From Streptomyces tirandamycinicus (lineage in GTDB: Bacteria; Actinomycetota; Actinomycetes; Streptomycetales; Streptomycetaceae), in NCBI RefSeq assembly GCF_003097515.1, contig NZ_CP029188.1, positions 1,116,001 to 1,180,000 of the forward strand: a stretch of DNA of 64,000 nt. Direction: 5' to 3'. The notes beneath the pieces were generated by a model. That model did no database searches. It saw only the letters and a program-made list of their open reading frames with translations, and was not told the DNA's origin. Positions 1 through 8,068 of the stretch are shown here, piece by piece; the stretch's first letter is position 1, and each line of letters starts with the position of its first letter. The position numbers and the translations under genes are program-made.

Positions 1-814
1 CGCCGGTCACCCACGGGTTGGGCAGCACGCACCGCACCCCGAGTCCGGGGACCACGAACGCGTCCCAGCGCGCGTCGATCCTGGCCTTGGCCTCGTCGCC
101 GGTGACGGCGCCGCCGAGGACCGGGTAGTACCAGTCCATCGAGTAGCGCGACTTGTCGAGGAAGCGCTCCGGGTGGCGGCGGACGGCGTGCCCGAGGGCT
201 CCGGCCGCCAGCTCCCAGTCGGGCTGCGGCTCCTCGCGCTCCTCGGCGATGGCGAGGGCGCAGCGCAGCGCGTGGTAGACGGACGAACTCCCGGTCAGCA
301 GGGCGTCGTCGACCGCCGCGCCGCCGTCCTCCGGGGCCTCGCGCTTCCAGCCGATCTGGCCGCCGGGCCGCTGGAGCCGGAGTACGAACTCGATCGCCGC
401 GTGGACGGACGGCCACATCCGGTCCAGGAACACGTCGTCGCCGGTGGCCAGGTAGTGGTGCCAGACGCCGACGGCCGGATAGGCGCAGAAGTTGGTCTCC
501 CGCCCCCGGTCGGTGGGCCGGTCGGCCTCGCCGTCGTGGTACGCGGCGTACCAGGAGCCGTCCTCGTTCTGATGGCGTGCCAGCCACTCGTAGGCGCGGG
601 CCGCGGCGTCGTGCTCGCCCGCCGCGTCCAGCGCCATGGCGGCCTCGGTGTGGTCCCAGGGGTCCAGGTGGTGCCCGCGGAACCAGGGGATCGCCCCGTC
701 CTCGCGCTGGACGGCGAGGATGCCGGCGACGGTCTCGGCGGCCTGCTCGGCGGTGAGGACGCCGGGCAGGACGAGGTGCTCGGTACGCCCCTGACGGCGC
801 CAGGGCACGGTCAC
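1..814 (-). CDS. Prenyltransferase-like / six-hairpin glycosidase-type protein (3' end outside window)
   Basis: This is an open frame of 271 codons running off the left edge. The GTG start overlaps the TGA of the upstream methyltransferase by four bases (GTGA), and GAAGG stands nine bases before it. The visible protein is rich in Trp, Tyr and His with spaced repeats of helices, for example WYAAYHDGEADRP and SRYSMDWYYPVLGG. This is typical of alpha/alpha-barrel proteins that automatic annotation labels prenyltransferase but that resemble glucoamylase-like glycosidases. No signal peptide is visible, so it is probably cytosolic. With the glycosyltransferase and methyltransferase upstream it forms a three-gene operon, so a role in making or trimming a glycoside or glycolipid is a fair inference. 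The substrate is unknown. Confidence 0.75.
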   Translation of the reverse strand, partial: MTVPWRRQGRTEHLVLPGVLTAEQAAETVAGILAVQREDGAIPWFRGHHLDPWDHTEAAMALDAAGEHDAAARAYEWLARHQNEDGSWYAAYHDGEADRPTDRGRETNFCAYPAVGVWHHYLATGDDVFLDRMWPSVHAAIEFVLRLQRPGGQIGWKREAPEDGGAAVDDALLTGSSSVYHALRCALAIAEEREEPQPDWELAAGALGHAVRRHPERFLDKSRYSMDWYYPVLGGAVTGDEAKARIDARWDAFVVPGLGVRCVLPNPWVTG

Positions 815-1542
815 GCGTCGGCCTTCGGCAGGTGCGGCTTGGTCGCGTACACCACGAAGCTCTTGCCGACGAGCGGGTTCAGCGCCTGCTCGGCGACCCG
901 GGTGAGCAGGGGCTTCTTCATGATGTCCCAGACCAGGAGCTTGTGGTACGCGCGCACCGGCAGCGCCTTGTCGTTGTCCACGCCGAACGCGCACTTCAGC
1001 CACCAGTACGGCGAGTGCAGCGCGTGGGCGTGGTGGCTGCCGTACGGCCTGAGGCCCGCCTCGCGGATCCTGCCGAGGAGTTCGTCGGCCTTGTAGATGC
1101 GGATGTGGCCGCCCTCGACCTCGTGGTACGCGTCGGACAGCGCCCAGCAGATCTTCTCGGGGCCGTAGCGGGGCACGGTGACCGCGATCCGGCCGCCGGG
1201 CCTGAGCACCCGGACCATCTCGGCGAGGACGCCCTTGTCGTCCGGGATGTGCTCCATCACCTCGGAGATGATGACGACGTCGAACGACTCGTCGGGGAAG
1301 GGCAGGTTGAGCGCGTCGCCCTCCATCGCGGTGGCGCTCGCGCCCTCGGGTGCCTCGCCGGCCTCCTTCATCGCCGCGAACCAGGTGGCGACCTCGCGGA
1401 TCTCCTCGGCGTTCCGGTCGAGGGCCACGACCCGGGCTCCGCGCCGGTAGCACTCGAACGCGTGCCGTCCGGCACCGCAGCCGAGATCGAGTACGCGGTC
1501 GCCCGGGGCGAGCGGAAAGCGGGAGAAGTCGACGGTCAGCAC
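811..1542 (-). CDS. Class I SAM-dependent methyltransferase
   Basis: A 243-residue methyltransferase. The SAM-binding motif I VLDLGCGAGRH lies at residues 17-27. An acidic residue ending strand 2 (VVALDRN), a motif around DVVIISEVMEHIPD and a post-motif GGRIAVTVP follow in the usual Methyltransf_11 order. I chose the GTG at 1542 because GGAAGGG lies about eight bases upstream and because the protein then begins just before motif I. The longer open frame upstream is arginine/proline-rich out-of-frame reading. It is the middle gene of the glycosyltransferase-methyltransferase-barrel protein operon, with about 120 bases to the gene before and a four-base overlap with the gene after. Its acceptor cannot be deduced. 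Confidence 0.88.
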   Translation of the reverse strand: MLTVDFSRFPLAPGDRVLDLGCGAGRHAFECYRRGARVVALDRNAEEIREVATWFAAMKEAGEAPEGASATAMEGDALNLPFPDESFDVVIISEVMEHIPDDKGVLAEMVRVLRPGGRIAVTVPRYGPEKICWALSDAYHEVEGGHIRIYKADELLGRIREAGLRPYGSHHAHALHSPYWWLKCAFGVDNDKALPVRAYHKLLVWDIMKKPLLTRVAEQALNPLVGKSFVVYATKPHLPKADA

Positions 1543-1663
1543 GAGGTCTGCCCTTCCGGGTGGGTCACGGCGCCCTCGCCGGGGGCGCGCCTTGCGGGGG
1601 GTGCGGACCCGCCGTCCGCACCCGCGGAGCGGGTCCTCGCCCGCGGTGCGGAGCGCCGGGTGC

Positions 1664-2977
1664 TCATCGGGCCCCGGCCGGCGCCGGGCGTGCCGCGATG
1701 GCCTCGCGGTAGAGCTCCGCCGTGCCCTGGGCCGCGCGGGTCCAGGTGAAGCGGGACAGCACGCGGTCCCGTCCGGCGGTGCCGATGCGGCGGCGCAGCG
1801 CTTCGTCCCCGAGGAGCCGGCCGAGCGCCCCGGCGAGGGCGTGGGCGTCGCCGGGCGGCACGGCGAGGCAGGTCTCCCCGTCGGTGCCGGTGACCTCGGG
1901 GATGGCGCCGCCGGTGGTGGCGACCAGCGGGGTGCCGGTGGCCATCGCCTCGGCGGCCGGCAGCGAGAACCCCTCGTACAGCGACGGCACACAGGCCACC
2001 TGGGCGCCGCGCACGAGGTCCACCAGCTCCCGGTCGGAGATGCCCTTCACGAACCGCACGGCTTCGGTGAGCCCGTACCGCTCGATCATCCGGGCCACGG
2101 GTCCGTCCTCGGCGCGCTTGCCGACGACGACCAGATGGGCGTCCGGACGCTCGGTGCGGAGCTTGGCGAGCGCCTCGACGAGGAACACCAGGCCCTTGAG
2201 CGGCACGTCGGCGCTGGAGGTCGTCACGATCCGGCCGGGCACCTCGGCGACCGACGGGTCCGGCGAGAAGAGTTCGGTGTCGGCGCCGATGTGCACGACC
2301 CGCAGCCGCTCCGGCCGCACACCGAGGTGCTCGACGATCTCCTGTTCGGAGGAGCCGGAGACGGTGAGGACGGTCGGCAGCCGGCGCGCGACCCGCTTCT
2401 GCATCCGGGTGAAGCCGTACCAGCGGCGCACCGACAGCCGCCGCCGCCAGTCCTGCGCCGCGTCGAGTTCGAGCCGCCGGTCGACGGTGATGGGGTGGTG
2501 GATGGTGGTGACCAGCGGTGCGCCGAGGTCGCCGAGGAGTCCGTAGCCGAGGGTCTGGTTGTCGTGGACGACGTCGAACTCGCCCCGGCGCGCCAGCAGA
2601 TGGCGCCGTGCGCGCAGCGAGAAGGTCAGCGGCTCGGGGAAGCCGCCCGTCCACATCGTGGCGACCTCCAGCCCGTCGATCCAGTCGCGGTACTCGCCGC
2701 GCCCGGGGGTGCGGAAGGGGTCGGGCTGCCGGTACAGGTCGAGGCTGGGCAGCTCGGTGAGCGGCACGCCTTCGTCGAGCACCGGGAAGGGCTGGGCGCC
2801 GATCACCTCGACGCGGTGGCCGAGGCGGGCCAGCTCGCGCGACAGATGGCGTACGTAGACGCCCTGGCCCCCGCAGAAGGGGTTGCCCTTGTAGGTGAGG
2901 AACGCGATGCGCAGCGGTCGGTCACCGGCGCCGGACGCACCCCCATGGGGCCCGGCCGCTATGGCCTCAGCGGTCAC
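1664..2977 (-). CDS. Glycosyltransferase family 4 protein
   Basis: A 437-residue GT-B fold, retaining GT4 glycosyltransferase. The N-terminal domain opens with LRIAFLTYKGNPFCGGQGVY, where the GGQG loop before helix 1 is the usual start of the acceptor domain. The C-terminal donor-binding domain has the EGFSLPAAEAMATGTPLVA signature, whose two glutamates contact the nucleotide sugar. It starts with GTG, preceded by an AAGGGGG ribosome site. As first gene of the operon it lies divergently from a TetR regulator. A KstR-type operator stands 55 bases upstream of its start and could govern it. Donor sugar and acceptor are unknown. Its place next to a methyltransferase suggests a modified glycoside or glycolipid. 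Confidence 0.9.
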   Translation of the reverse strand: MTAEAIAAGPHGGASGAGDRPLRIAFLTYKGNPFCGGQGVYVRHLSRELARLGHRVEVIGAQPFPVLDEGVPLTELPSLDLYRQPDPFRTPGRGEYRDWIDGLEVATMWTGGFPEPLTFSLRARRHLLARRGEFDVVHDNQTLGYGLLGDLGAPLVTTIHHPITVDRRLELDAAQDWRRRLSVRRWYGFTRMQKRVARRLPTVLTVSGSSEQEIVEHLGVRPERLRVVHIGADTELFSPDPSVAEVPGRIVTTSSADVPLKGLVFLVEALAKLRTERPDAHLVVVGKRAEDGPVARMIERYGLTEAVRFVKGISDRELVDLVRGAQVACVPSLYEGFSLPAAEAMATGTPLVATTGGAIPEVTGTDGETCLAVPPGDAHALAGALGRLLGDEALRRRIGTAGRDRVLSRFTWTRAAQGTAELYREAIAARPAPAGAR

Positions 2978-3031
2978 CTACGGCCCCCTTCTCACTCCAC
3001 TTTCGCCGGAGCGTAACCGCTCGCGCTAATC

Positions 3032-3045
3032 TAGAACAAGTTCCA
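3032..3045. promoter_or_regulatory. KstR-type operator
   Basis: The sequence TAGAACAAGTTCCA fits the KstR operator consensus TNNAACNNGTTNNA on both strands. It lies between the glycosyltransferase operon and the gene for a KstR-like TetR protein. Autoregulation of that regulator, and control of the divergent operon, are inferred from position. Confidence 0.65.
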
Positions 3046-3251
3046 CACTCGATCGTTCTTGATCGCTCAAGGAGCATCGAATCTACCGGCAGGTAGCGCT
3101 GCCGGAAGGCCTGGAACAGGTGATTCGCGCCACGGCGCGGAGCCCTGCCATGCTGGGCCCTCCGCAGCTCCCGGAACGGGAACGCAGCACGAATCCGGAC
3201 AGCGGGCCGGGAAGGGCCCCTGGGCCGGGGACGGGGACGGGGACGGAAGAG

Positions 3252-3881
3252 ATGAGCGCGGATGCCAGGCCGGCGGTGCCGGCGGCCCTGCCCCTGACGG
3301 AGCGCCAGGAGGCCAGGCGCCGGCGCATCCTGCACGCCACCGCCCAGCTGGCCGGTCGGGGCGGCTTCGACGCCGTGCAGATGCGCGAGGTAGCCGAGGC
3401 CGCGGGGGTCGCCCTCGGCACGCTGTACCGGTACTTCCCCTCCAAGGTGCACCTGCTCGTGGCCACGATGCAGGACCAGCTCGAGCATCTGCACGGCACC
3501 CTGCGCAAACGCCCGCCCGCCGCGGACAGCGCGGCGCAGCGGGTGGCCGAGACCCTGATGCGGGCGTTCCGCGCCCTGCAGCGCGAGCCGCATCTGGCGG
3601 ACGCGATGGTCCGGGCGCTGACCTTCGCCGACCGCAGCGTCAGCCCCGAGGTGGACACGGTCTCGCGGCAGACCACGGCGATCATCCTGGACGCGATGGG
3701 CCTGGAGGACCCGACGCCGGAGCAGCTCTCGGCCGTCCGGGTCATCGAGCACACCTGGCACTCGGCCCTGATCACCTGGCTGTCCGGCCGGGCCTCCATC
3801 GCCCAGGTGCGGATCGACATCGAGACGGTCTGCCGGCTGATCGACCTCACGGACCCGGGGCGGGTCCGGCGGTCCGGCTGA
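3252..3881 (+). CDS. TetR family regulator, KstR-like
   Basis: A 209-residue TetR repressor. The helix-turn-helix domain covers about residues 18-65. It includes AARRRRIL-like and GGFDAVQMREVAEAAGVALG segments and ends in GTLYRYFPSKVHLLVA, very close to the same stretch of mycobacterial KstR, the repressor of cholesterol catabolism. The C-terminal half also follows KstR, with DAMVRALTFAD, a later HTWHSALITWLSGRAS and a terminal VCRLI. I chose the ATG at 3252 (GGAAGAG upstream); a longer upstream frame is Pro/Gly-rich and lacks homology. A KstR-consensus palindrome lies upstream, so it probably represses itself. Streptomycetes use such regulators for acyl-CoA or isoprenoid degradation. The ligand here is unknown. 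Confidence 0.88.
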   Translation: MSADARPAVPAALPLTERQEARRRRILHATAQLAGRGGFDAVQMREVAEAAGVALGTLYRYFPSKVHLLVATMQDQLEHLHGTLRKRPPAADSAAQRVAETLMRAFRALQREPHLADAMVRALTFADRSVSPEVDTVSRQTTAIILDAMGLEDPTPEQLSAVRVIEHTWHSALITWLSGRASIAQVRIDIETVCRLIDLTDPGRVRRSG

Positions 3882-3884
3882 CGT

Positions 3885-3926
3885 CCACGGCGGCGTGGCC
3901 GCATTTCGCGGCCGCGCCACCGTGGC
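3885..3926 (+). terminator. Hairpin terminator after TetR gene
   Basis: An inverted repeat CCACGGcGGCGtGGCCGC / GCGGCCgCGCCaCCGTGG around an ATTTC loop starts a few bases after the TetR stop codon. There is no T tract, as is common for streptomycete terminators. Confidence 0.6.
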
Positions 3927-4058
3927 CGCGCTTGCCGTCCGCTCAGCCCCCGCCGCATGTCCGGTCCGCTCAGCCTCCGCCGCGCATCCGGTCCGCCCGC
4001 GGCACCGGGCAGCCGGAGGCCGGCGCTCCTCCCGCCGGACTCCACCCGGCCGCGGCGC

Positions 4059-4301
4059 CTACGCCCCGGGCTCCTCGGGCGGGAACACCACCGCACCGCC
4101 CCCGGACCGCCGAATCGAGATGGCCTCGACCGGGCAGCCCTCCGCCGCCGCGAGGACGTCGTCGTTCGCGTCGGTCTCCGGCTCGGTGGGGTGCGACTGG
4201 CGGGCCGTGTCCAGCGTGAAGCCGCCCGGCGCGCTGCTGACACACATTCCCGATCCGATGCACACACCCCGGTCGACCTCGACCTGCCAGCGGTCACCCA
4301 T
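4059..4301 (-). CDS. Ferredoxin, three-cysteine [3Fe-4S] type
   Basis: An 80-residue acidic ferredoxin. Cysteines C14 and C20 lie in CIGSGMC and C56 in GCPVEA. The middle position of a [4Fe-4S] motif is glycine, so a [3Fe-4S] cluster is expected. Ferredoxins of this type usually pass electrons to cytochromes P450. The start overlaps the end of the upstream aldehyde dehydrogenase gene by eight bases, so the two are translationally coupled. No P450 gene is in this window. Either the P450 is elsewhere or the ferredoxin serves another oxidase. The C-terminus is a loose Gly/Glu/Pro tail. Confidence 0.9.
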   Translation of the reverse strand: MGDRWQVEVDRGVCIGSGMCVSSAPGGFTLDTARQSHPTEPETDANDDVLAAAEGCPVEAISIRRSGGGAVVFPPEEPGA

Positions 4302-5763
4302 CAGTCTCGCTCCCGTATCCCGACGGCAAATGCACCATTTTGTGCTCGAAGTACTCACCGTATCCCTCGGGACCGAACTCCCGCCCCAGCCCGGAGTTCT
4401 TGTATCCGCCGAACGGGCCAAGCATGTCGAGGCTGAAGGTGTTGACGCTGTACGTACCGGTCCTGATCCGCCTCGCGAAGTCGACGCCGTGCTCGACGTC
4501 GGCCGTCCACACGCTGCCGCTGAGCCCGTACTCGGAGTCGTTCGCGATCGCCGCGGCCTCCTCCTCGTCGCCGTACGGCAGCAGGCAGACGACGGGGCCG
4601 AAGATCTCCTCGCGCGCGATCCGCATGGCGTTGTCGACGCCGCCGAAGAGCGTCGGCTCGACGTACCAGCCGCGGTCCAGGCCCGCCGGGCGGCCGCCCC
4701 CGGCGAGGACCTTGGCGCCCTCCGCCTGGCCGATCGCGATGTAGCCGAGCGACCTCTGCTGCTGGCGGCGCGCGACGAGCGGGCCGACCTGGGTCGCCGG
4801 GTCCATCGGGTCGCCGGTCACCAGGGCCCCGGCCGCCGCGGCGAAGGCGTCGGCGTACTCGTCGTAGCGGGCGCGCGGGACGAGGATGCGGGTCTGGGCC
4901 ACACACGCCTGGCCGTTGTTCATCCACGCCGTCGGGACGATGCCCTGGACGGCCGCCTCCGGATCGGCGTCGGGCAGCACCACCGCCGCGGACTTGCCGC
5001 CGAGTTCCAGCGTGACGCGGGTGAGGTTGCGGGCGGCGACCTCCATCACGCGCCTGCCCGCCGCGACCGAGCCGGTGAAGGAGACCTTGTCGACGCCGGG
5101 ATGCCCCACGAGGTACTCGCCGACCTCGCGGTCGGCGGGCAGGATCGACAGCACGCCCTCGGGCAGCCCCGCCTCACGGGCGATGTCGGCCAGGATGTAG
5201 GCGTCCAGCGGGGTCTCGGGCGAGGGCTTCAGGACCACGGAGCAGCCCGCGAGCAGGGCCGGTGCGAGCTTGGCGGCCGCGACGAACTGCGGGACGTTCC
5301 AGGGCGCCACGGCCGCGACCACGCCCACCGGTTCACGGCGGACGAGCAGCGGACCGAGGACTCCGCCGCGCCGTTCCTCATACGTGAAGTCACGGGCCAC
5401 GGTGAGGGCCGCGTCCCAGACCATCATGGCGCCGAGCGCCTGGGCCAGGACGCTCCAGGAGTACGGCGACCCGTTCTGCGAGCTGATCGAGCGCGCGATC
5501 TCCTCGTGCCGTACGGCGATCGCGTCCTTGATCCTGCCGACCGCCTCGAGACGCTCCTCCAGCGAACTCCGCGGCCAGGGACCGTGGTCGAACGCGGCGC
5601 GGGCGGCCGAAACCGCCAGGTCCACATCGGCCCGCGAGGCGTGCGGGACACGTCCGATGACCTGCTCGGTATGCGGCGAGACCACCTCGATGGTGCCGGT
5701 ACCGCGGGGATCCACCAGCTCCCCGCCGATGAAGAGTTTTCCGTGCTCGACGAATCCGGTCAT
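4294..5763 (-). CDS. NAD(P)+-dependent aldehyde dehydrogenase
   Basis: A 489-residue aldehyde dehydrogenase of normal length with all key residues. These are catalytic C287 in NNGQACVAQTR, general base E253 in ELGGKSA, oxyanion N156 in APWNVP, and the cofactor loop SFTGS at 228-232. It oxidises an aldehyde to the acid in the cytosol. It is the first gene of a two-gene operon with a P450-type ferredoxin, which suggests a pathway where a P450 product is oxidised further. Together with the nearby KstR-like regulator, terpenoid or steroid side-chain oxidation is possible but unproven. Upstream there is an inverted repeat TATCAG-N18-CTGATA that might bind a regulator. Confidence 0.92.
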   Translation of the reverse strand: MTGFVEHGKLFIGGELVDPRGTGTIEVVSPHTEQVIGRVPHASRADVDLAVSAARAAFDHGPWPRSSLEERLEAVGRIKDAIAVRHEEIARSISSQNGSPYSWSVLAQALGAMMVWDAALTVARDFTYEERRGGVLGPLLVRREPVGVVAAVAPWNVPQFVAAAKLAPALLAGCSVVLKPSPETPLDAYILADIAREAGLPEGVLSILPADREVGEYLVGHPGVDKVSFTGSVAAGRRVMEVAARNLTRVTLELGGKSAAVVLPDADPEAAVQGIVPTAWMNNGQACVAQTRILVPRARYDEYADAFAAAAGALVTGDPMDPATQVGPLVARRQQQRSLGYIAIGQAEGAKVLAGGGRPAGLDRGWYVEPTLFGGVDNAMRIAREEIFGPVVCLLPYGDEEEAAAIANDSEYGLSGSVWTADVEHGVDFARRIRTGTYSVNTFSLDMLGPFGGYKNSGLGREFGPEGYGEYFEHKMVHLPSGYGSETDG

Positions 5764-5809
5764 GACGACTGCCTCCCGCGGCCCGGCTCCCCGCCACTAC
5801 CTGACGGTC

Positions 5810-5839
5810 TATCAGAATGGTTGACTGACTGAACTGATA
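5810..5839. promoter_or_regulatory. Possible operator of aldehyde dehydrogenase operon
   Basis: TATCAG and CTGATA form an inverted repeat with an 18-base spacer, in an AT-richer stretch about 50 bases before the aldehyde dehydrogenase start. It may be an operator or lie in the promoter. I cannot assign a regulator. Confidence 0.3.
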
Positions 5840-5986
5840 ACAGCAATCGGCGGAGGAGTCCACGGCCGTAGCGCCGCGGCAGGGACGAAGCCGGCATCCG
5901 GCCGGGCCTTTGCAAAGAAGTGGCCTTGGGCGACCATGGGAACGGGTTCTCCTCACGGGCCCCCCAACCGGGAGGGCGGAGAACCC

Positions 5987-7030
5987 ATGACACGGGTGAC
6001 GGAGCACGGCGGCGGGGTCTGGTCCCTGGAGGTCCCCATCCCGGACAACCCCCTGGGCAACACCCTGGTCCACGTCCTCGACACCGGCCGCGGGCCCGTC
6101 CTCGTCGACACCGGATGGGACGACCCCGCGTCCTGGAAGGCCCTCTCGGACGGGCTCGGCGAGCTGGGCCTCGCGGTGGCCGACGTCCACGGCGTGGTCG
6201 TCACGCACCATCACCCCGACCACCACGGGCTCTCCGGCAAGGTCCGGGAGGCGTCCGGGGCGTGGATCGCGATGCACGCGGCGGACATCGCCGTCGTCCG
6301 CCGCACCAGGGACGCCCCGCCCGGGTCCTGGCTGGGCTACCTGACCGGGAAGCTGGCCGCCGCCGGTGCGCCGGAGGAGCATCTGGCCCCGCTGCTCGCG
6401 GCCCGCGAGAGCGGCCGGATGCGGACCCTGCCCGGGTTGCGGGCGGCCCTGCCCGACCGCGAGATCGCCCCCGGTGAGCTCCTGGACCTGGCCGGGCGGC
6501 GGCTGCGCGCGGTCTGGACACCCGGCCACACGCCCGGCCATGTGTGCCTGCATCTGGAGGAGGACCATCCGGCGAACCTCCCCGGCCGCGGCCGGCTCTT
6601 CTCCGGCGACCATCTGCTGCCCGGCATCAGCCCGCACATCGGGCTGTACGAGGACCCCGACGACGCCACGGTCACCGACCCCCTCGGCGACTACCTCGAC
6701 TCCCTGGAACGCGTCGGGCGGCTCGGCGCGGCCGAGATCCTCCCCGCGCACCAGCACGCCTTCACCGACGCCCCGGCCCGGGTCCGGGAACTCCTCGCCC
6801 ACCACGAGGAGCGGCTCACCGGGCTGCTGGCCCTGCTCGCCGCACCGCTCACCCCGTGGCAACTGGCCGAACGCATGGAGTGGAACCGGCCGTGGGACGA
6901 GATCCCCTACGGCTCCCGCACCATCGCCGTCTCCGAGGCGGAGGCCCATCTGCGCCACCTGGTGAAACTGGGGCGCGCGGAAGCGGTGGCGGGCAGCGAC
7001 CCCATGACGTACATCGCCGCGGCGGGCTGA
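5987..7030 (+). CDS. Metallo-beta-lactamase fold hydrolase
   Basis: A 347-residue hydrolase of the metallo-beta-lactamase fold. The metal motif HxHxDH is intact at H74-x-H76-x-D78-H79 (THHHPDHHG). It is followed by GHTPGHV (third-motif His), FSGDHLLPG (bridging Asp) and PAHQHAF near the end. The C-terminal 80 residues look like the winged-helix tail seen in LACTB2-like members (LTPWQLAERMEW). The ATG at 5987 follows GGAGGGCGGA. It is transcribed away from the aldehyde dehydrogenase. Such proteins hydrolyse thioesters, lactones or nucleic acids. Substrate unknown. Confidence 0.88.
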   Translation: MTRVTEHGGGVWSLEVPIPDNPLGNTLVHVLDTGRGPVLVDTGWDDPASWKALSDGLGELGLAVADVHGVVVTHHHPDHHGLSGKVREASGAWIAMHAADIAVVRRTRDAPPGSWLGYLTGKLAAAGAPEEHLAPLLAARESGRMRTLPGLRAALPDREIAPGELLDLAGRRLRAVWTPGHTPGHVCLHLEEDHPANLPGRGRLFSGDHLLPGISPHIGLYEDPDDATVTDPLGDYLDSLERVGRLGAAEILPAHQHAFTDAPARVRELLAHHEERLTGLLALLAAPLTPWQLAERMEWNRPWDEIPYGSRTIAVSEAEAHLRHLVKLGRAEAVAGSDPMTYIAAAG

Positions 7031-7221
7031 CGGCCGGGCCGACGGCCCCGGGCCCGCGCCGCGGCCGAACCTTCGCATGCGTCGCCGTCCGTGCCGCCCA
7101 ACGCGTTCTCACCACGGCCGCCGCCGTCCGGCACGGTTGCACGACCACACGACCGACGCCCCGTCATCCGGTCCCTGATCGCCCACGATCCCCCCGATCA
7201 CTCCCACGATCACCACCACGA

Positions 7222-7662
7222 TCACTGACGGACGGTCTGGATCCGCGCGGTCGCCGTCGCCACGGCCACGGGCTTTCCCTCGGGATCGACGAGCTCACCG
7301 GCGAGAAAGCACACCTCCTTCCCGCGCTGCACCACGCGTCCCCGTCCCACGAGCCGTCCGGGCCGGGCGGGACGGAGGAACTGGACATGAAGATCGAGGG
7401 TCGGAGCGAACTGGTTCTCCGGCAGCGACGCGACCAGCGCCGGCCCCAGGGTGTCGTCGAGCATCGCGGCCAGGAACCCGCCCTGGATCACGCCCACGGG
7501 GTTCGTGAACTGATCACCGGCGTGGAACGCCACCTCGATCGTCCCCCGCTCCGGATCCACCTGCACCAGTTCCCAGCCGAGAAGCGTCGCCGCAGGCGGC
7601 GGTGGCACCCGCCCCGCCTGCACATCCCAGAACAGCCCGCGTCTCGTCGTCTCCGTCTCCAT
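7222..7662 (-). CDS. PaaI-family hot-dog thioesterase
   Basis: A 146-residue single-domain hot-dog protein. The segment NPVGVIQGGFLAAMLDDTLG is the active-site helix region of PaaI-type acyl-CoA thioesterases, followed by APTLDLHVQFLRPARPGRLVGRGRVV in the usual order. It probably hydrolyses acyl-CoA esters in the cytosol. I prefer the ATG at 7662, though one three codons upstream is also possible. It converges on the hydrolase gene before it, with about 190 bases between their ends in which I see nothing further. Confidence 0.88.
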   Translation of the reverse strand: METETTRRGLFWDVQAGRVPPPPAATLLGWELVQVDPERGTIEVAFHAGDQFTNPVGVIQGGFLAAMLDDTLGPALVASLPENQFAPTLDLHVQFLRPARPGRLVGRGRVVQRGKEVCFLAGELVDPEGKPVAVATATARIQTVRQ

Positions 7663-7854
7663 GGGCCACATTGAACAGGCCACCACCGACAGCGGCCGGA
7701 GGCCGGACATCCCACACCTCCGGGCCCCGGGCGCGGGCCGGAGCGCACCCGTCAGCAGCCCCGGCCCGGTGGCTCCTCCCCGTCCGCCCCGGCCCCCGGC
7801 GCCCGTCCCGAGGGGCCGGGGTGACAGGCCGGTAGAGTGTGCGAGTCGTCATCA

Positions 7855-7950
7855 CACCCGTACGGGGGAAAGCCGGCGCGAATCCGGCACTGACCCGCAA
7901 CCGTGAGCCGCCTTCGTGGGCGGTGAGTCGGAACGCCCCGTACCGGCGGT
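7855..7950 (+). promoter_or_regulatory. Cobalamin riboswitch (upstream of barrel surface protein)
   Basis: The core shows the conserved order of an adenosylcobalamin riboswitch: GGGGGAAAGCCGGCGCGAAT, CCGGCACTGACCCGCAACCG, then GAGTCGGAACGCC. Flanking ACCCGTACGGGG and CCCCGTACC can pair to close the domain. About 120 bases of leader follow, with a GAGCCGGAGCCCGG / CCCGGCTCC pairing just before the ribosome site. Repression by cobalamin is expected from the family. The leader pairing suggests control of translation, which is inference. Confidence 0.92.
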
Positions 7951-8068
7951 GACCGGCTCGTGCCATCGGGGACCGCCCGCTGGCAGGCACCGTCGAGGAA
8001 TACGGAGCCGGAGCCCGGTGCCTCAGGGTGCCCGTGCCCGGCTCCCCGCAGGAGAGGCCCAGCCCGCC

